Origin: Loktanella salsilacus
GTDB lineage: Bacteria > Pseudomonadota > Alphaproteobacteria > Rhodobacterales > Rhodobacteraceae
Reading direction: 5' to 3'
DNA length: 64,000 nt
Assembly: GCF_900114485.1 (NCBI RefSeq)
Contig: NZ_FOTF01000007.1
Span: forward strand, 147,960-211,959
Positions 1 to 9,515 of the stretch are shown one piece after another. Below the pieces are notes generated by a model, which was not told the DNA's origin, ran no database searches, and worked only from the letters and a program-made list of their open reading frames with translations. The position numbers and the translations under genes are program-made. The stretch's first letter is position 1. Each line of letters starts with the position of its first letter.

Positions 1-1423
1 CATCAAGCATCATCGTCGATGCCGCATCATCGCGGTCGTCGGACAGCTTAGCCGTGTCATCAACGGCTTCATCCAGATCAGCTACGTCGACCTGCGCTTG
101 CGGCGCGTCTTGTGTCGCAGCCATCATCGCCGCAACCGAGGTTGACGCTGCAGACGCATCGTCGGCCTCTTTCGGCGTAGCCTGTTCTGCGGCTTCCGAT
201 TTTTCAGCTGCCAGCTGTGCAATATCCGCAGCGGTCAATGTCGCGACAGCCTCAGTTGCCTCAACCGGGCGCTGGCGACGTGTGACGCGCAGAATGCGGC
301 CACGCGGCGCAGCAGGAGCGGTGGCCGCTTCTGCCTCTTCGGGGGATGCATCTGCTTGCGTCGCACGCAGGCCCGCGCGCTGTAGATTGCGCAGAACGGC
401 ACTGATCTGATCGTCAGTCTCGTCCGCCTCGGCGGTGGGTGCCGCGTCTGGCTCAGCTTCGTCTGGCTTAGCTTCTGGCTGGGCGTCTGCCACAGGTGCA
501 GATGCTTCAACTTCCGCCGTATCCGTTTCCGCATCGTCCTGGTCCAAAGACGTCGCCTCGTCGCCGGACATATCAGCGTCGCTGGTGTCATCCGCAACGA
601 TATCGTCCGTCTCAGGCTCGGCCTCAGCGACGGCTTCTACCGCAGCTGTTTCGGCCTTTGGCGCAGGCTCTGCCGTTTCGACTGGTGTTTCCAGTTCATC
701 GGGCGCGCCAGCCACCGGGGCCGTCTCTTCCAGATCCTCTACAAAGGCAGAGGGTGCCGTGGCGGGGTTCACGCCGCCGACGACCGCACGGATGCGCTGC
801 AGCTTGGCGGCGACACTTTCCGAATCGGGATGGGCAGGGGGCTCGGTGCGGGGTGCTGCGGGCTGTGCCACAGCCTCGACCGGGGCTGCATCGCGGGCCG
901 CTGCAATTGCTTTTTCACGCATGGTGTCCGTTTCAACCGGACGGCGCGGCGCGGGGGGCATGACGGGCGATTCGTCGCTGTCAGCCGCGTCTTGCGCGGG
1001 CACATCGGCTGTGGGCGCATCGACTGCTGCCGGTGCATCCGCAACGCTTGGCGCGGCGACCTCAGCCTGCACAGGTGCAGGTGCAGGTTCCGGCGCTGCC
1101 GGGGTTGGTGCAGGTGCAGGCGCGGCAGCTGCCATTGGCGCTGCAACCTGCATCGGCACTGCGGCCGGTTCAGAGGCGCGCAACACAATGCCCGTCTCGC
1201 TTGATCGCACATCAACACGGCGCGAAATCTCGCGCTCTGCGATCCGCGTCAGCATTTCTGCATCGGGGGTAGGGGGTTCAGCCCCAAAATAACGGTCCCC
1301 TGCGGCCAGATCGCGGAAATATTCTGCAATCGCCTTCATCGTAGAGAAGGAATCTTCAAATCCCTCCAACGTGCACGAAAAGGTGCCATAGGAAACGGTA
1401 AGAATCTTGCTCGACTCAACCAT
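1..1423 (-). CDS. Conserved Rhodobacteraceae acidic Ala/Pro/Glu-rich protein, C-terminus beyond window
   Basis: The frame is open from ATG at 1423 to the left edge (474 codons), so the C-terminus is missing. Residues 1-75 form an ordered N-terminus beginning [20 protein letters not shown], which I recall as strongly conserved in roseobacters, where it is sometimes labelled CheA-like without a clear basis. The rest is low complexity (Ala, Pro, Glu, Asp), interrupted by a short basic stretch near residue 375 ([13 protein letters not shown]). There is no signal peptide or membrane segment in the visible part. It is transcribed away from thiN. The function is unknown to me; a cytoplasmic scaffold is a guess. 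Long open frames on the opposite strand here are composition artefacts. Confidence 0.8.
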   Translation of the reverse strand, partial: MVESSKILTVSYGTFSCTLEGFEDSFSTMKAIAEYFRDLAAGDRYFGAEPPTPDAEMLTRIAEREISRRVDVRSSETGIVLRASEPAAVPMQVAAPMAAAAPAPAPTPAAPEPAPAPVQAEVAAPSVADAPAAVDAPTADVPAQDAADSDESPVMPPAPRRPVETDTMREKAIAAARDAAPVEAVAQPAAPRTEPPAHPDSESVAAKLQRIRAVVGGVNPATAPSAFVEDLEETAPVAGAPDELETPVETAEPAPKAETAAVEAVAEAEPETDDIVADDTSDADMSGDEATSLDQDDAETDTAEVEASAPVADAQPEAKPDEAEPDAAPTAEADETDDQISAVLRNLQRAGLRATQADASPEEAEAATAPAAPRGRILRVTRRQRPVEATEAVATLTAADIAQLAAEKSEAAEQATPKEADDASAASTSVAAMMAATQDAPQAQVDVADLDEAVDDTAKLSDDRDDAASTMMLD

Positions 1424-1562
1424 GATTTCGCTCGCTTTTTGCCAGTCCTAGTGACAGCCTGTTTACCAGCAATTGGTTCGCAAATCGGAACAGTCCGGCG
1501 GTGCTGGCGGGTTGATTTCGTGGCACTTTCAAGGCAGGTCCACAAAAAAGAGACAATACGCC

Positions 1563-2243
1563 ATGTTTGACCCGATTGTTCACATCTCGTCCCCAATCAC
1601 TTTGCTTGGTGGTGCTGATACAGACAACAGTCAGCTTAACATCTGCCTAAAGGTTGCGCCATCCGTGGTGGCCGCTGACGGCGGGGCCGACCATGCGCTG
1701 CGCCATGGGCTGACGCCGATCGCGGTAATTGGCGACATGGATTCGCTGAGCGTTGCGGCCGGCGCGGCCTTTGCCAGTGGGCTGCACCGTGTATCGGAAC
1801 AGGATAGCACGGATTTCGAAAAATGTCTGACCCGAATCGTGGCGCCGCTGATAATGGCGACGGGATTTTTGGGCGGGCGGCTGGATCATACGCTTGCGGT
1901 GCTGGGCACGCTGGCGCGGCTGCGGGCACATCACGTGATTCTTGTGTCGCAGGATGATGTCTGTGTCTTGCTGCCGCAGGGGCGCAGCACGTGGCACCTG
2001 TCGCCCGGCCTGCGGGCGGCCGTTCTGCCGCTGGGCCAAGCGCAGGTCAGCAGCCACGGGTTAAGGTGGGATCTGGCGTCCCGCGCAATGGCACCGGACG
2101 GTTTGGTCAGCAGTTCTAACGCGGTGGCGCAGCCTGCGGTGACGTTTGATGTGACTGGCCCGGTCCTGCTGACCTTGCCGCTATCCGAATGCGACGCGGT
2201 GGTTGCAGGCGTCTTGGCGCAGGTCAGCAGTTCGGCACGTTGA
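1563..2243 (+). CDS. thiN: Thiamine diphosphokinase
   Basis: This enzyme transfers pyrophosphate from ATP to thiamine to give thiamine diphosphate in the cytoplasm. The 226-residue protein shows the family signature ADGGADHALRHGLTP near residue 35, then the metal-binding IGDMDS, the DSTDFEKCL segment and GGRLDHTLAVL, all typical of ThiN/TPK. I chose ATG 1563 (MFDPIVHISS) over an in-frame start 90 bases upstream because the family begins just before the GGAD/ITLLGG strand and the extra residues are not family-like. It converges on sdaA, and the two coding ends overlap by 20 bases. No TPP riboswitch is visible upstream. Confidence 0.9.
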   Translation: MFDPIVHISSPITLLGGADTDNSQLNICLKVAPSVVAADGGADHALRHGLTPIAVIGDMDSLSVAAGAAFASGLHRVSEQDSTDFEKCLTRIVAPLIMATGFLGGRLDHTLAVLGTLARLRAHHVILVSQDDVCVLLPQGRSTWHLSPGLRAAVLPLGQAQVSSHGLRWDLASRAMAPDGLVSSSNAVAQPAVTFDVTGPVLLTLPLSECDAVVAGVLAQVSSSAR

Positions 2244-3597
2244 CGGCAAGGCCGCCAAGGGCGGTCTCTTTATACTTGTCGCTCATATCCGCACCGGTCT
2301 GGCGCATTGTTTCGATTGCGGCATCAAGCGGCACCAGATGAACACCGTCGCCGCGCAGCGCGAGGCTTGCGGCACTGACGGCCTTAATGCAGCCCAGACC
2401 GTTGCGTTCGATACAAGGCACCTGCACCAGCCCGCGCACCGGATCGCAGGTCATGCCAAGATGATGTTCCAGCGCGATCTCTGCCGCGTTTTCGATCTGC
2501 GCCGGGGTGCCGCCCAGCACAGCGCACAGGCCCGCAGCGGCCATGGCAGCGGCAGAGCCGACCTCTGCCTGACAGCCACATTCCGCGCCGGATATGCTGG
2601 CGTTGAACTTGATCAGCCCGCCAATCGCGGCCGCTGTCAGCAGAAAATCAGGCACGCCAGCGGCGCTTGCCCCTGGTACGTGGTCCAGCCAATAGCGGAT
2701 TGTTGCGGGAATAACCCCCGCCGCGCCATTGGTGGGCGCAGTGACGACGCGGCCGCCAGCGGCGTTTTCCTCGTTCACGGCCATGGCATAGGCGGACATC
2801 CAATCGTTGATCGTATGAGGCGCAGGCTGGTTCATCCCGCGCTCTGCCAGCAGGGCCTGATGAATGCCGCGCGCGCGGCGGCGTACTTTCAACCCGCCGG
2901 GCAGGATACCATCCGTGGCAAGGCCGCGGTCGATACAATCCGACATGACTGCCCAGATATTCTGAAGGCCAGTGTCTAGGTCAGGGCTGGTGCGGCGGCT
3001 GCGTTCATTGTCGCGTTTCAGCTGGGCAATGGATTTGCCGCTGCTTTCGGCCATCTGGACCATCTGCGTGGCGGTGCTGAACGGATAGGGGATGGGCGGG
3101 CCACTGTCGGCGTCACGGCCTGCGGCGTGCTCTGCTTCCGTAAGGACGAAACCGCCGCCGATGGAATAGTAAGTCACCTGGGTAACCGTGTCACCTTGGC
3201 TATCAAGGCCTTTGAAAATCATGCCATTCGCATGACCGGGCAGGGCGGGGCCGTAGTCAAAGATCAAGTCATCCTTAGGATGGAACCGCAGCACTGGCAG
3301 GCCCATGGGTGCGACCTGTGCGGTCTGCTTGACCTGCTCTAACGCGGCCTCTGCGATGTCGGCATCATAGGCATCGGCGCGCATGCCGGTCAGGCCAAGG
3401 ATCACGGCGCGGTCGGTGGCATGACCCACGCCGGTAAAGGCCAGCGATCCGTGCAGCGACACCCGGACGCCCGCCACGGCAAAGGGCTGCGCGCGCAAAT
3501 GATCTAGGAACCGCGCGGCGGCGACCATGGGGCCGATGGTATGGGACGACGACGGGCCGACCCCGACCTTGAACATGTCGAAGACGGATACGAACAT
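2224..3597 (-). CDS. sdaA: L-serine ammonia-lyase (iron-sulfur, single chain)
   Basis: This enzyme deaminates L-serine to pyruvate and ammonia using a 4Fe-4S cluster. At 457 residues it is full length for the single-polypeptide SdaA type. The N-terminal beta domain has [12 protein letters not shown], and the C-terminal alpha domain has [16 protein letters not shown] plus later cysteines in [19 protein letters not shown] and LGCIKAVSA, which should supply the cluster ligands. The start ATG overlaps the GST stop by one base (TGATG), suggesting translational coupling in a GST-sdaA operon. The 3' end overlaps convergent thiN by 20 bases. Confidence 0.95.
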   Translation of the reverse strand: MFVSVFDMFKVGVGPSSSHTIGPMVAAARFLDHLRAQPFAVAGVRVSLHGSLAFTGVGHATDRAVILGLTGMRADAYDADIAEAALEQVKQTAQVAPMGLPVLRFHPKDDLIFDYGPALPGHANGMIFKGLDSQGDTVTQVTYYSIGGGFVLTEAEHAAGRDADSGPPIPYPFSTATQMVQMAESSGKSIAQLKRDNERSRRTSPDLDTGLQNIWAVMSDCIDRGLATDGILPGGLKVRRRARGIHQALLAERGMNQPAPHTINDWMSAYAMAVNEENAAGGRVVTAPTNGAAGVIPATIRYWLDHVPGASAAGVPDFLLTAAAIGGLIKFNASISGAECGCQAEVGSAAAMAAAGLCAVLGGTPAQIENAAEIALEHHLGMTCDPVRGLVQVPCIERNGLGCIKAVSAASLALRGDGVHLVPLDAAIETMRQTGADMSDKYKETALGGLAVNVPNC

Positions 3598-4265
3598 CAG
3601 GTGGGGCTGCCTTCTGGTGGGATAGGGTGGTGCGGCGCGGAAAACGGTGTGGCACCAAGGCCCTCGGCCGCAGCGGCGCGCTTCGTGGCGGGCATTTGCT
3701 CGAACACCTGCGCGAATAGATGCAGGCGGGGCCAGTTTCCCAAATCATACCAGCCCGCAGGGCCGCCATAAAGCGCGGGCCAGCGCAGCATCGGCGCAAG
3801 ATAGCACATCTGCGCCACATGATCGGGGGACCATTCTGCCTCTAGCAAATCAAGATGGCTGGCGAGCCTATGCTTGGCCGCGTGACGCAGGCTGGACGGG
3901 GCGGCAGGCAGGTATTGTTCGGGATAGAACAGCGTCCGCAGCGTCGGGTGCAGCGTGTTCGACATCCAAAACAGCCAGCTGAGCGCCGCGCCGCGCCCGG
4001 GCGCATCCGGCGCAGGCATCAAAGTGCCGGGCGCGCTGTCAGCGAGCCACAGCAGGATCGCGCCGGTTTCAAAGATCGGACCACTGGGTGTTTCCAGCGC
4101 AGGGATCAATCCCGCCGGGTTCAACTGCAGATAAGACGCGCTACGTTGACCCGCAGCGGCGCGGTTGACCAGAGCAGTACGATACGGGCGGTTCGCAAAT
4201 TCCAAAGCAAGCCGCACACAAAGCGAGGCATTGTCGGGGGCATAATGAAGGCACACAGATTCCAT
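3597..4265 (-). CDS. Glutathione S-transferase family protein
   Basis: A 222-residue GST-fold protein. The N-terminal thioredoxin-like half contains LNPAGLIPALETPSGPIFETGAILLWLAD, which carries the cis-Pro (IPAL) and the E-T/S glutathione-gamma-glutamyl contact. The C-terminal half is helical (WLFWMSNTLHPTLRTLFYP). The class and substrate cannot be decided from sequence. It is first of a two-gene minus-strand unit and its stop codon shares a base with the sdaA start. Coupling to serine catabolism may be operonic convenience only. Confidence 0.85.
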   Translation of the reverse strand: MESVCLHYAPDNASLCVRLALEFANRPYRTALVNRAAAGQRSASYLQLNPAGLIPALETPSGPIFETGAILLWLADSAPGTLMPAPDAPGRGAALSWLFWMSNTLHPTLRTLFYPEQYLPAAPSSLRHAAKHRLASHLDLLEAEWSPDHVAQMCYLAPMLRWPALYGGPAGWYDLGNWPRLHLFAQVFEQMPATKRAAAAEGLGATPFSAPHHPIPPEGSPT

Positions 4266-4315
4266 GCGCCAACCCTATCCAAAGCCGCAGCCCGCGTCAG
4301 TCCGAAAGCGACGCT

Positions 4316-4834
4316 TTAACGGCGAGCAGGGCCAGCCGCATGGCGACCGGTGCCGCGCAGCGCGCCGTCTTCGACACCGATGCGGTGGTACAGCATCGCG
4401 GCGTTCAGCACGGTAAAGACCAAGGCCACCCATGTCAGACCCAGCACCATTGGGGCTGCGATGATTTCCAGCACGACAAGGGTATAATTGGGATGCGGGA
4501 TAAACCGGAACGGGCCGCGCACGACAAGCGGCTCGTCCAGCACGATAATCCGCGTGGTCCACCGCGCGCCCAGCGTGCCTAGGATCCAGACGCGAAACAC
4601 CTGCAACACGGCATAAAACGCCAGCCAGCCCATATGCAGCGGCTGGTTCCAGCCAAAGACCAGCAGCGCCAGTACCCAAGCAGAGTGCAGGGCGACCATG
4701 ACAGGATAGTGACCTGCACCGACCTCATAGGCCCCGCGGGCCATCAAGCGGGCCGTGTTGCGCCGGGCGATGACAAGCTCGCCCAGCCGCTGCACGACGA
4801 TGAAGGCGAGGAAGAGGAATGTGCCGGTTGTCAT
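4316..4834 (-). CDS. ICMT-family membrane methyltransferase (BpsB-like)
   Basis: A 172-residue integral membrane protein with about four or five hydrophobic helices and the isoprenylcysteine carboxyl methyltransferase signature GPFRFIPHPNYTLVVLE, which binds S-adenosylmethionine. I chose ATG 4834 (MTTGTFLFLAFIVV), which overlaps the stop of the upstream polyketide synthase gene by 4 bases; an in-frame start 54 bases further up would lie inside that gene. In Bacillus subtilis the equivalent neighbour pair bpsA-bpsB makes alkylpyrones and methylates them, so the likely substrate here is the polyketide product rather than a prenyl-protein (inference from context). Confidence 0.85.
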   Translation of the reverse strand: MTTGTFLFLAFIVVQRLGELVIARRNTARLMARGAYEVGAGHYPVMVALHSAWVLALLVFGWNQPLHMGWLAFYAVLQVFRVWILGTLGARWTTRIIVLDEPLVVRGPFRFIPHPNYTLVVLEIIAAPMVLGLTWVALVFTVLNAAMLYHRIGVEDGALRGTGRHAAGPARR

Positions 4835-5937
4835 GGCGCGACCGTAAGCGGCATCATGGCTGCGGTAAAGCCCGGCCCCAGCGCGCAAAGCGCCAGCTTG
4901 CCTGTCTGCCCAGCGGCCAGCACACGTTTCAGCACGAACAGTGCAGTCGGGGCGGACATATTGCCATAGTCACGCAAGGTCGCGCGTTCCGCGTCCAGCG
5001 CGCCTGCGGGCAGGTCCATCGTCGCCTCGATCGCCTCGACCACTTTGGTGCCGCCGGGATGACAAACGAAACGGTCGATCTGGCTTAGGTCCAGCTGCGC
5101 CTCTTGCAGCATGGATGCGATGGCGGGGCGGAATTCGTCGGTGACAAATCCGGGGATGGAGCGGTCAAAGATCACGCCAAGCCCGGTTTCATCCACGTCC
5201 CAGCCCATGATCGGCAGGGTGTCCGGGAACAGATGCTCGTGCCCCTCATGCAAGGTGACTTCGCCCGCCGCGCCAGAGCCTGCGCCGATCACAGCCGCAG
5301 CCGCACCGTCGCCGAACAGCACGGTGGCGATCACGTCGGCCTTTTGCAGACGGTCGGACCGGAAGGACAGGGAACATGCCTCGACCGCGACCATCAGGAC
5401 GGTGCTGCCCGTGTCTGCAGCGGCCAAGCGCCGGGCGATGGACAAGCCCGACACGCCGCCCGCGCAGCCCAGACCGAACACGGGCACCCGGCGCACATCG
5501 CGGCGAAAGCCCATTTCTGCATGGGCCTGCGCCTCTAGCGTGGGGGTCGCGATGCCGGTGGATGAGACTGTGACGATGGTATCGACTTGGTCGGCGCTGA
5601 TGCCAGCCGCCTGCAGCGCATCGGTAGCGGCGGCGATGAACATCGCCTTGGCTCCGGTCATATAGGCCGCGCCGCGGTCAGCCCAGCCGTGATCCGCGGC
5701 GAACCAGTCCAGCGGCATCACACTGTACCGCTTATCAACGCCAGCGTTTTCAAACGCAGGCACCAGCTTTTCAAAAAAGGGATACTTGGGCGCCAGCAGC
5801 GCGCGCGCTTGGTCCAGCACGTCGGACTGCGCCAGTTCATGCGCCGGCAGGGCGGTGCCGATCCCTTTGAGGACGGTGGTGTTGCCCACCCCAGTCATTG
5901 CGCGGCGGCGGGTCGCGGGCTGTTGCAACATATTCAA
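4831..5937 (-). CDS. Type III polyketide synthase (chalcone/stilbene synthase fold)
   Basis: A 368-residue homodimeric ketosynthase-type enzyme that should extend an acyl-CoA with malonyl units and cyclise to a pyrone or resorcinol. The catalytic triad is visible: Cys in FGLGCAGGVSG (about residue 165), His in VCHPGGTK (about 295) and Asn in DYGNMSAPT (about 330). The C-terminal GPGFTAAMM glycine loop is present. A membrane ICMT-like methyltransferase follows with a 4-base overlap, so the product is probably an O-methylated alkylpyrone or alkylresorcinol-type lipid. The acyl starter cannot be told from sequence. Confidence 0.92.
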   Translation of the reverse strand: MNMLQQPATRRRAMTGVGNTTVLKGIGTALPAHELAQSDVLDQARALLAPKYPFFEKLVPAFENAGVDKRYSVMPLDWFAADHGWADRGAAYMTGAKAMFIAAATDALQAAGISADQVDTIVTVSSTGIATPTLEAQAHAEMGFRRDVRRVPVFGLGCAGGVSGLSIARRLAAADTGSTVLMVAVEACSLSFRSDRLQKADVIATVLFGDGAAAAVIGAGSGAAGEVTLHEGHEHLFPDTLPIMGWDVDETGLGVIFDRSIPGFVTDEFRPAIASMLQEAQLDLSQIDRFVCHPGGTKVVEAIEATMDLPAGALDAERATLRDYGNMSAPTALFVLKRVLAAGQTGKLALCALGPGFTAAMMPLTVAP

Positions 5938-6097
5938 AACCTTTCAGACGTTATTTCAGTAACGAAGGCCAAAGCGAAAGAGTTCCGCGCGGGCCGGTTT
6001 CTTAATTCGCCATGTGTTTGCGGTAACGGCGCAATTGCCCCTGTCATGCAGGCCCTGCGCCGCCTATAACGCGCCCGTGTTTTAAAGGAGCCACGCC

Positions 6098-6886
6098 ATG
6101 CCCGTTGACCTGTCCCCCATCGACAAGGCGAAATACGTCGCCGCAAAACGCGCCTGCGACTATGTCGAATCAGGGATGAAGCTGGGCCTTGGTACCGGGT
6201 CCACCGCCGCATGGCTGGTGCGCTGCCTGGGCGAGCTGGTGCGTGACGAGGGCCTGAAGATCAAAGGCGTGCCAACATCCACACGCACCGCGCAACTGGC
6301 CCGCGACGTCGGCATCGAGGTGATTTCTCTGGATGAAGCCCGCTGGCTGGATCTGACCATCGACGGCGCGGATGAATATGACGGCGCGCTGAACCTGATC
6401 AAAGGTGGCGGCGGGGCGCTGTTGCAGGAAAAGATCGTGGCGACCGCCAGCGATCAGATGATTGTCATCGCTGACGCATCCAAAAAGGTCGAAACGCTGG
6501 GGGCTTTCCCGCTGCCAATCGAAGTGATCCCCTTTGGCTGGCAAACATCAAAAGCCTTGGTCGAAGAAGCGCTGGTGGGCATGGACGTCATGGGGGCAAC
6601 GACGAGCCTGCGCATGAACGGTCAGGCCCCTTTTATCACGGACGAGGGCAACCACATCCTTGATTTGCACCTGAACCGCATCGGCAACGCGCGTCAGTTG
6701 AGCCTTGTCCTGAACCAGATCCCGGGCATCGTTGAAAACGGGCTTTTCATCGACATCTGTGACATCGTGATTACCGGGTACGGCGATGGCCGGGTCGAAG
6801 TGCATGACATCAACAAAGGCGAAGTTGATGAGACGCGCTACGACTTTCTGGATGACGGCAATATTTTCGCTGATCTGGGCGACTGA
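6098..6886 (+). CDS. rpiA: Ribose-5-phosphate isomerase A
   Basis: This enzyme interconverts ribose 5-phosphate and ribulose 5-phosphate in the pentose phosphate pathway. The 262-residue protein contains GLGTGSTAAWLVRCL, the phosphate loop near residue 30, then TIDGADEYD (catalytic Asp pair) and IKGGGGALLQEKIVA with the catalytic Glu, followed by IADASKKV. ATG 6098 has a good ribosome site (AAAGGAG at 6083-6089). A conserved intergenic repeat with a hairpin follows the stop and probably ends the transcript. Confidence 0.96.
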   Translation: MPVDLSPIDKAKYVAAKRACDYVESGMKLGLGTGSTAAWLVRCLGELVRDEGLKIKGVPTSTRTAQLARDVGIEVISLDEARWLDLTIDGADEYDGALNLIKGGGGALLQEKIVATASDQMIVIADASKKVETLGAFPLPIEVIPFGWQTSKALVEEALVGMDVMGATTSLRMNGQAPFITDEGNHILDLHLNRIGNARQLSLVLNQIPGIVENGLFIDICDIVITGYGDGRVEVHDINKGEVDETRYDFLDDGNIFADLGD

Positions 6887-6920
6887 TCCGGTTTCGCCTG
6901 AGCTGCGCTCAGGCGACCGC

Positions 6921-6967
6921 TTGGGGGCTTTGCCCCCAAACCCCCAAGGTATTTTTAACCGCAAGAA
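6921..6967 (+). repeat. Convergent-junction repeat, copy 1
   Basis: A GC hairpin (TTGGGGGC/TGCCCCCAA type) is followed by CCCCCAAGGTATTTTTAACC and an AAGAAG tail. Two further copies are at 18264-18319 (+) and 27699-27752 (-). Each lies just after the stop of the gene it is oriented with and before the stop of a convergent gene. This copy lies between rpiA and the carboxynorspermidine dehydrogenase gene. The hairpin plus T-run suggests a transcription terminator. Confidence 0.75.
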
Positions 6968-7034
6968 GGGGGAGGGCAGGTCGTGTTTGCCAATTTAGAT
7001 GTGACGAAGGGGGCGTGATCGCCCCCTTCGCCTT

Positions 7035-8273
7035 TTAGGCGTTCCAGGGACGGTCGCCGTTTTCGTCCTTTACCCGGGTCGGCAGACCAAGGCGGTCCAG
7101 CTGGGTCAGGAACGGGGCGGGCGGCAATTCTTCCATGTTTTTCATCGCGTTCGCATCCCAAGTGCCGTCTGCGACCAGCAAGGCAGCTGCGACGGGCGGC
7201 ACGCCTGCGGTGTAGGAAATGCCTTGCGATCCGACCTCTGCGTAGGCCTCGGCGTGGTCGGCGACGTTGTATACGAAGACTTCAACCGGCTGGCCGTTTT
7301 TGATGCCTTTGACGAAATCACCGATGCAGGTTTTGCCGGTGTAGTTCGGCGCAAGCGACGCGGGGTCGGGCAGGCAGGCTTTGACGACCTTCAGTGGCAC
7401 GACCTCTAGCCCTTCGGCCGTGGTGACGGGCTGTTCGGACAGCAGTCCAAGGTTTTTCAGCACAGTGAAGACGTTGATGTAATGCGCGCCAAAGCCCATC
7501 CAGAACCGCACGTCGGCGTCCGGGTAGTTGGCGGACAGCGAATGCACCTCGTCATGGCCGGACAGATAGGCGCGCTGGGTGCCGACGACGGGCAGGTCCC
7601 AGTCGTGACCAACCTCGAACATCTCATTCTCTTGCCACGCGCCGGACTGCCACGAATAAACCGTGCCCGTGAATTCGCGGAAGTTGATTTCCGGATCGAA
7701 GTTCGTGGCGAAGTATTTGCCGTGGCTGCCCGCGTTGATGTCGACGATGTCGATGGCTGTCACAGTGTCCATAAACGTGTCGATGGCATAGCGCGCATAG
7801 GCGTTCACAACGCCCGGATCAAAGCCCGCGCCAAGGATCGCGGTGATGCCTTTTTCGGCGCAGATTTCGCGTTTTTTCCATTCGTAGTTGCCATACCACG
7901 GCGGCGTTTCGCAAATCTTGCCCGGCTCTTCGTGGATCGCGGTGTCGATATAGGCGGCACCCGTGGCGATGCAGGCGTCCAGCACCGACATGTTCACGAA
8001 AGGAGAGCCGACGTTGATCACAATCTGGCTGCCGGTGTCCCGGATCAGGGCGGATGTCGCATCAACGTCCAGCGCGTCTAGGGCGTGGCCCTGCAAAACG
8101 CCGTCCACCTTCATCGCGGATTTTTCATGGACAGAGGCGATGATCGCATCGCATTTTGACACCGTGCGGCTGGCGATGTGAATGTCGCCCAGCAGATCAT
8201 TATTCTGCGCGCATTTATGCGCCACAACCTGAGCCACGCCGCCGGCGCCAATAATTAGAACGTTCTTCTTCAT
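7035..8273 (-). CDS. Carboxynorspermidine dehydrogenase (saccharopine dehydrogenase family)
   Basis: This enzyme reductively condenses diaminopropane or putrescine with aspartate semialdehyde to give carboxy(nor)spermidine using NADPH. The 412-residue protein opens with the Rossmann motif VLIIGAGGVAQVVAHK and has the family stretches VINVGSPFVNMSVLDACI and GAGFDPGVVNAYARYA. Its role is fixed by the next gene, nspC, encoded 38 bases upstream on the same strand. I chose ATG 8273 (MKKNVLI) because AGGGGA sits at normal distance before it; an ATG 9 bases earlier is too close to that site. Together the pair forms the aspartate-semialdehyde route to spermidine or norspermidine, independent of decarboxylated SAM. 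Confidence 0.9.
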   Translation of the reverse strand: MKKNVLIIGAGGVAQVVAHKCAQNNDLLGDIHIASRTVSKCDAIIASVHEKSAMKVDGVLQGHALDALDVDATSALIRDTGSQIVINVGSPFVNMSVLDACIATGAAYIDTAIHEEPGKICETPPWYGNYEWKKREICAEKGITAILGAGFDPGVVNAYARYAIDTFMDTVTAIDIVDINAGSHGKYFATNFDPEINFREFTGTVYSWQSGAWQENEMFEVGHDWDLPVVGTQRAYLSGHDEVHSLSANYPDADVRFWMGFGAHYINVFTVLKNLGLLSEQPVTTAEGLEVVPLKVVKACLPDPASLAPNYTGKTCIGDFVKGIKNGQPVEVFVYNVADHAEAYAEVGSQGISYTAGVPPVAAALLVADGTWDANAMKNMEELPPAPFLTQLDRLGLPTRVKDENGDRPWNA

Positions 8274-8311
8274 CGGTAACATCCCCTGTCGTCTGGGTGG
8301 GTGAAGGGCGC

Positions 8312-9406
8312 TTAGGACAGCGCCGCGGCGAAATCATCGTAAGAAAAGGCGCGGACAAGGCGTTCCGTGCCGTCCAGTTCCTTGATCGCAATGGACGGCA
8401 TCTGCACGCCGTTGAACCAGTTCTTCTTAACCATCGTATAGCCAGCCGCGTCCTGAATGCTAATGCGGTCGCCGGCAGCCAGCGGGGCGGGGAATTTGAA
8501 TTCGCCAAAGATATCGCCCGCAAGGCAGGACTTGCCGCAGATCATCCAGTCCTCTGGTCCGGCGTTCGGTGCGATTTTGGCACTTTCGCGATAGATCAGC
8601 AGATCAAGCATATGCGCCTCTGTGCTGCTGTCGACGATGGCAAGGTTTTTGCCGTTGTGCAGCGTGTCCAGCACGGAGACTTCGAGCGTGGTGGAGTTGG
8701 TGATCACCGCCTCGCCGGGTTCAAGGTAGACCTGCACGCCGTAGGTATCGGCAAAGGCTTTGAGCCGCGCGGCCAGCTTATCCAGCGGGTAACCTTCGCC
8801 GGTGAAGTGGATGCCGCCGCCAAGGCTGATCCAGTCCATCTGCGCGATCAGATGGCCAAAGCGATCCTCGATCCCTTGTAGCATCGCGTCAAAGCGGTCG
8901 AAGTCGCCGTTTTCGCAGTTGTTATGAAACATAAAGCCGCTGATCTGGTCGATCACCGCTTCAATCGCAGCCGGGTCATGTTCGCCCAAGCGGCTGAACG
9001 GGCGCGCCGGGTCGGCCAGGTCAAAGGTCGATGTCGACACGCCGGGATTGACCCGCAGGCCGCGGGTATGGCCGCGCGATACCTCTTCAAAGCGGGACAA
9101 CTGCCCGATGCTGTTAAAGATCACCTTGTCGGAATTGCGCAGGACATCATCAATCTCGTGATTGGCCCAAGCCACGGAATAGGCGTGGGTTTCGCCGGGG
9201 AAATGTTGGCGGCCCAGCTTTACCTCGAACAGGGACGACGACGTGGTACCGTCAAGGTATTCAGAGATCAGATCGAACACCGACCAGGTCGCAAAGCATT
9301 TAAGCGCCAGCAGAGCCTTGGCACCGGAATGCTCTGTCAGCCAAGCAATCTTCTGCAGATTCGGCAGCAGGCGGCTTTTGTCGATCAAGTAATAAGGCGT
9401 CTGCAT
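8312..9406 (-). CDS. nspC: Carboxynorspermidine decarboxylase
   Basis: A PLP-dependent alanine-racemase-fold decarboxylase that removes CO2 from carboxynorspermidine or carboxyspermidine. The 364-residue protein begins MQTPYYLIDKSRLLPNLQ; the PLP lysine is in ALLALKCFATW (about residue 41), followed by the substrate segments HNNCENGDF and SLGGGIHFTGEGYP and the C-terminal GKSCLAGDIFGEF, with the active-site Cys of the second subunit. I chose ATG 9406 rather than a start 141 bases upstream, because residues before MQTPYY are not family-like. It is the first gene of a two-gene operon with the dehydrogenase and is divergent from mntH. Confidence 0.94.
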   Translation of the reverse strand: MQTPYYLIDKSRLLPNLQKIAWLTEHSGAKALLALKCFATWSVFDLISEYLDGTTSSSLFEVKLGRQHFPGETHAYSVAWANHEIDDVLRNSDKVIFNSIGQLSRFEEVSRGHTRGLRVNPGVSTSTFDLADPARPFSRLGEHDPAAIEAVIDQISGFMFHNNCENGDFDRFDAMLQGIEDRFGHLIAQMDWISLGGGIHFTGEGYPLDKLAARLKAFADTYGVQVYLEPGEAVITNSTTLEVSVLDTLHNGKNLAIVDSSTEAHMLDLLIYRESAKIAPNAGPEDWMICGKSCLAGDIFGEFKFPAPLAAGDRISIQDAAGYTMVKKNWFNGVQMPSIAIKELDGTERLVRAFSYDDFAAALS

Positions 9407-9515
9407 TGCGGGGGCCTTTCGCCGGGAACTATGAAACGTTGTCCTATAATCAGATGACAGATCAGAGACAAGCAGGCGGCGCTGGCAGTTTGCAACGGGC
9501 GGGTGCATAGATTGC

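Noticed and set aside
435..1292. Long plus-strand open frame rich in Ala and Ser
   Set aside because: It is antisense to the Ala/Pro/Glu-rich gene on the minus strand, whose N-terminus is family-like; low-complexity coding leaves the other strand open.
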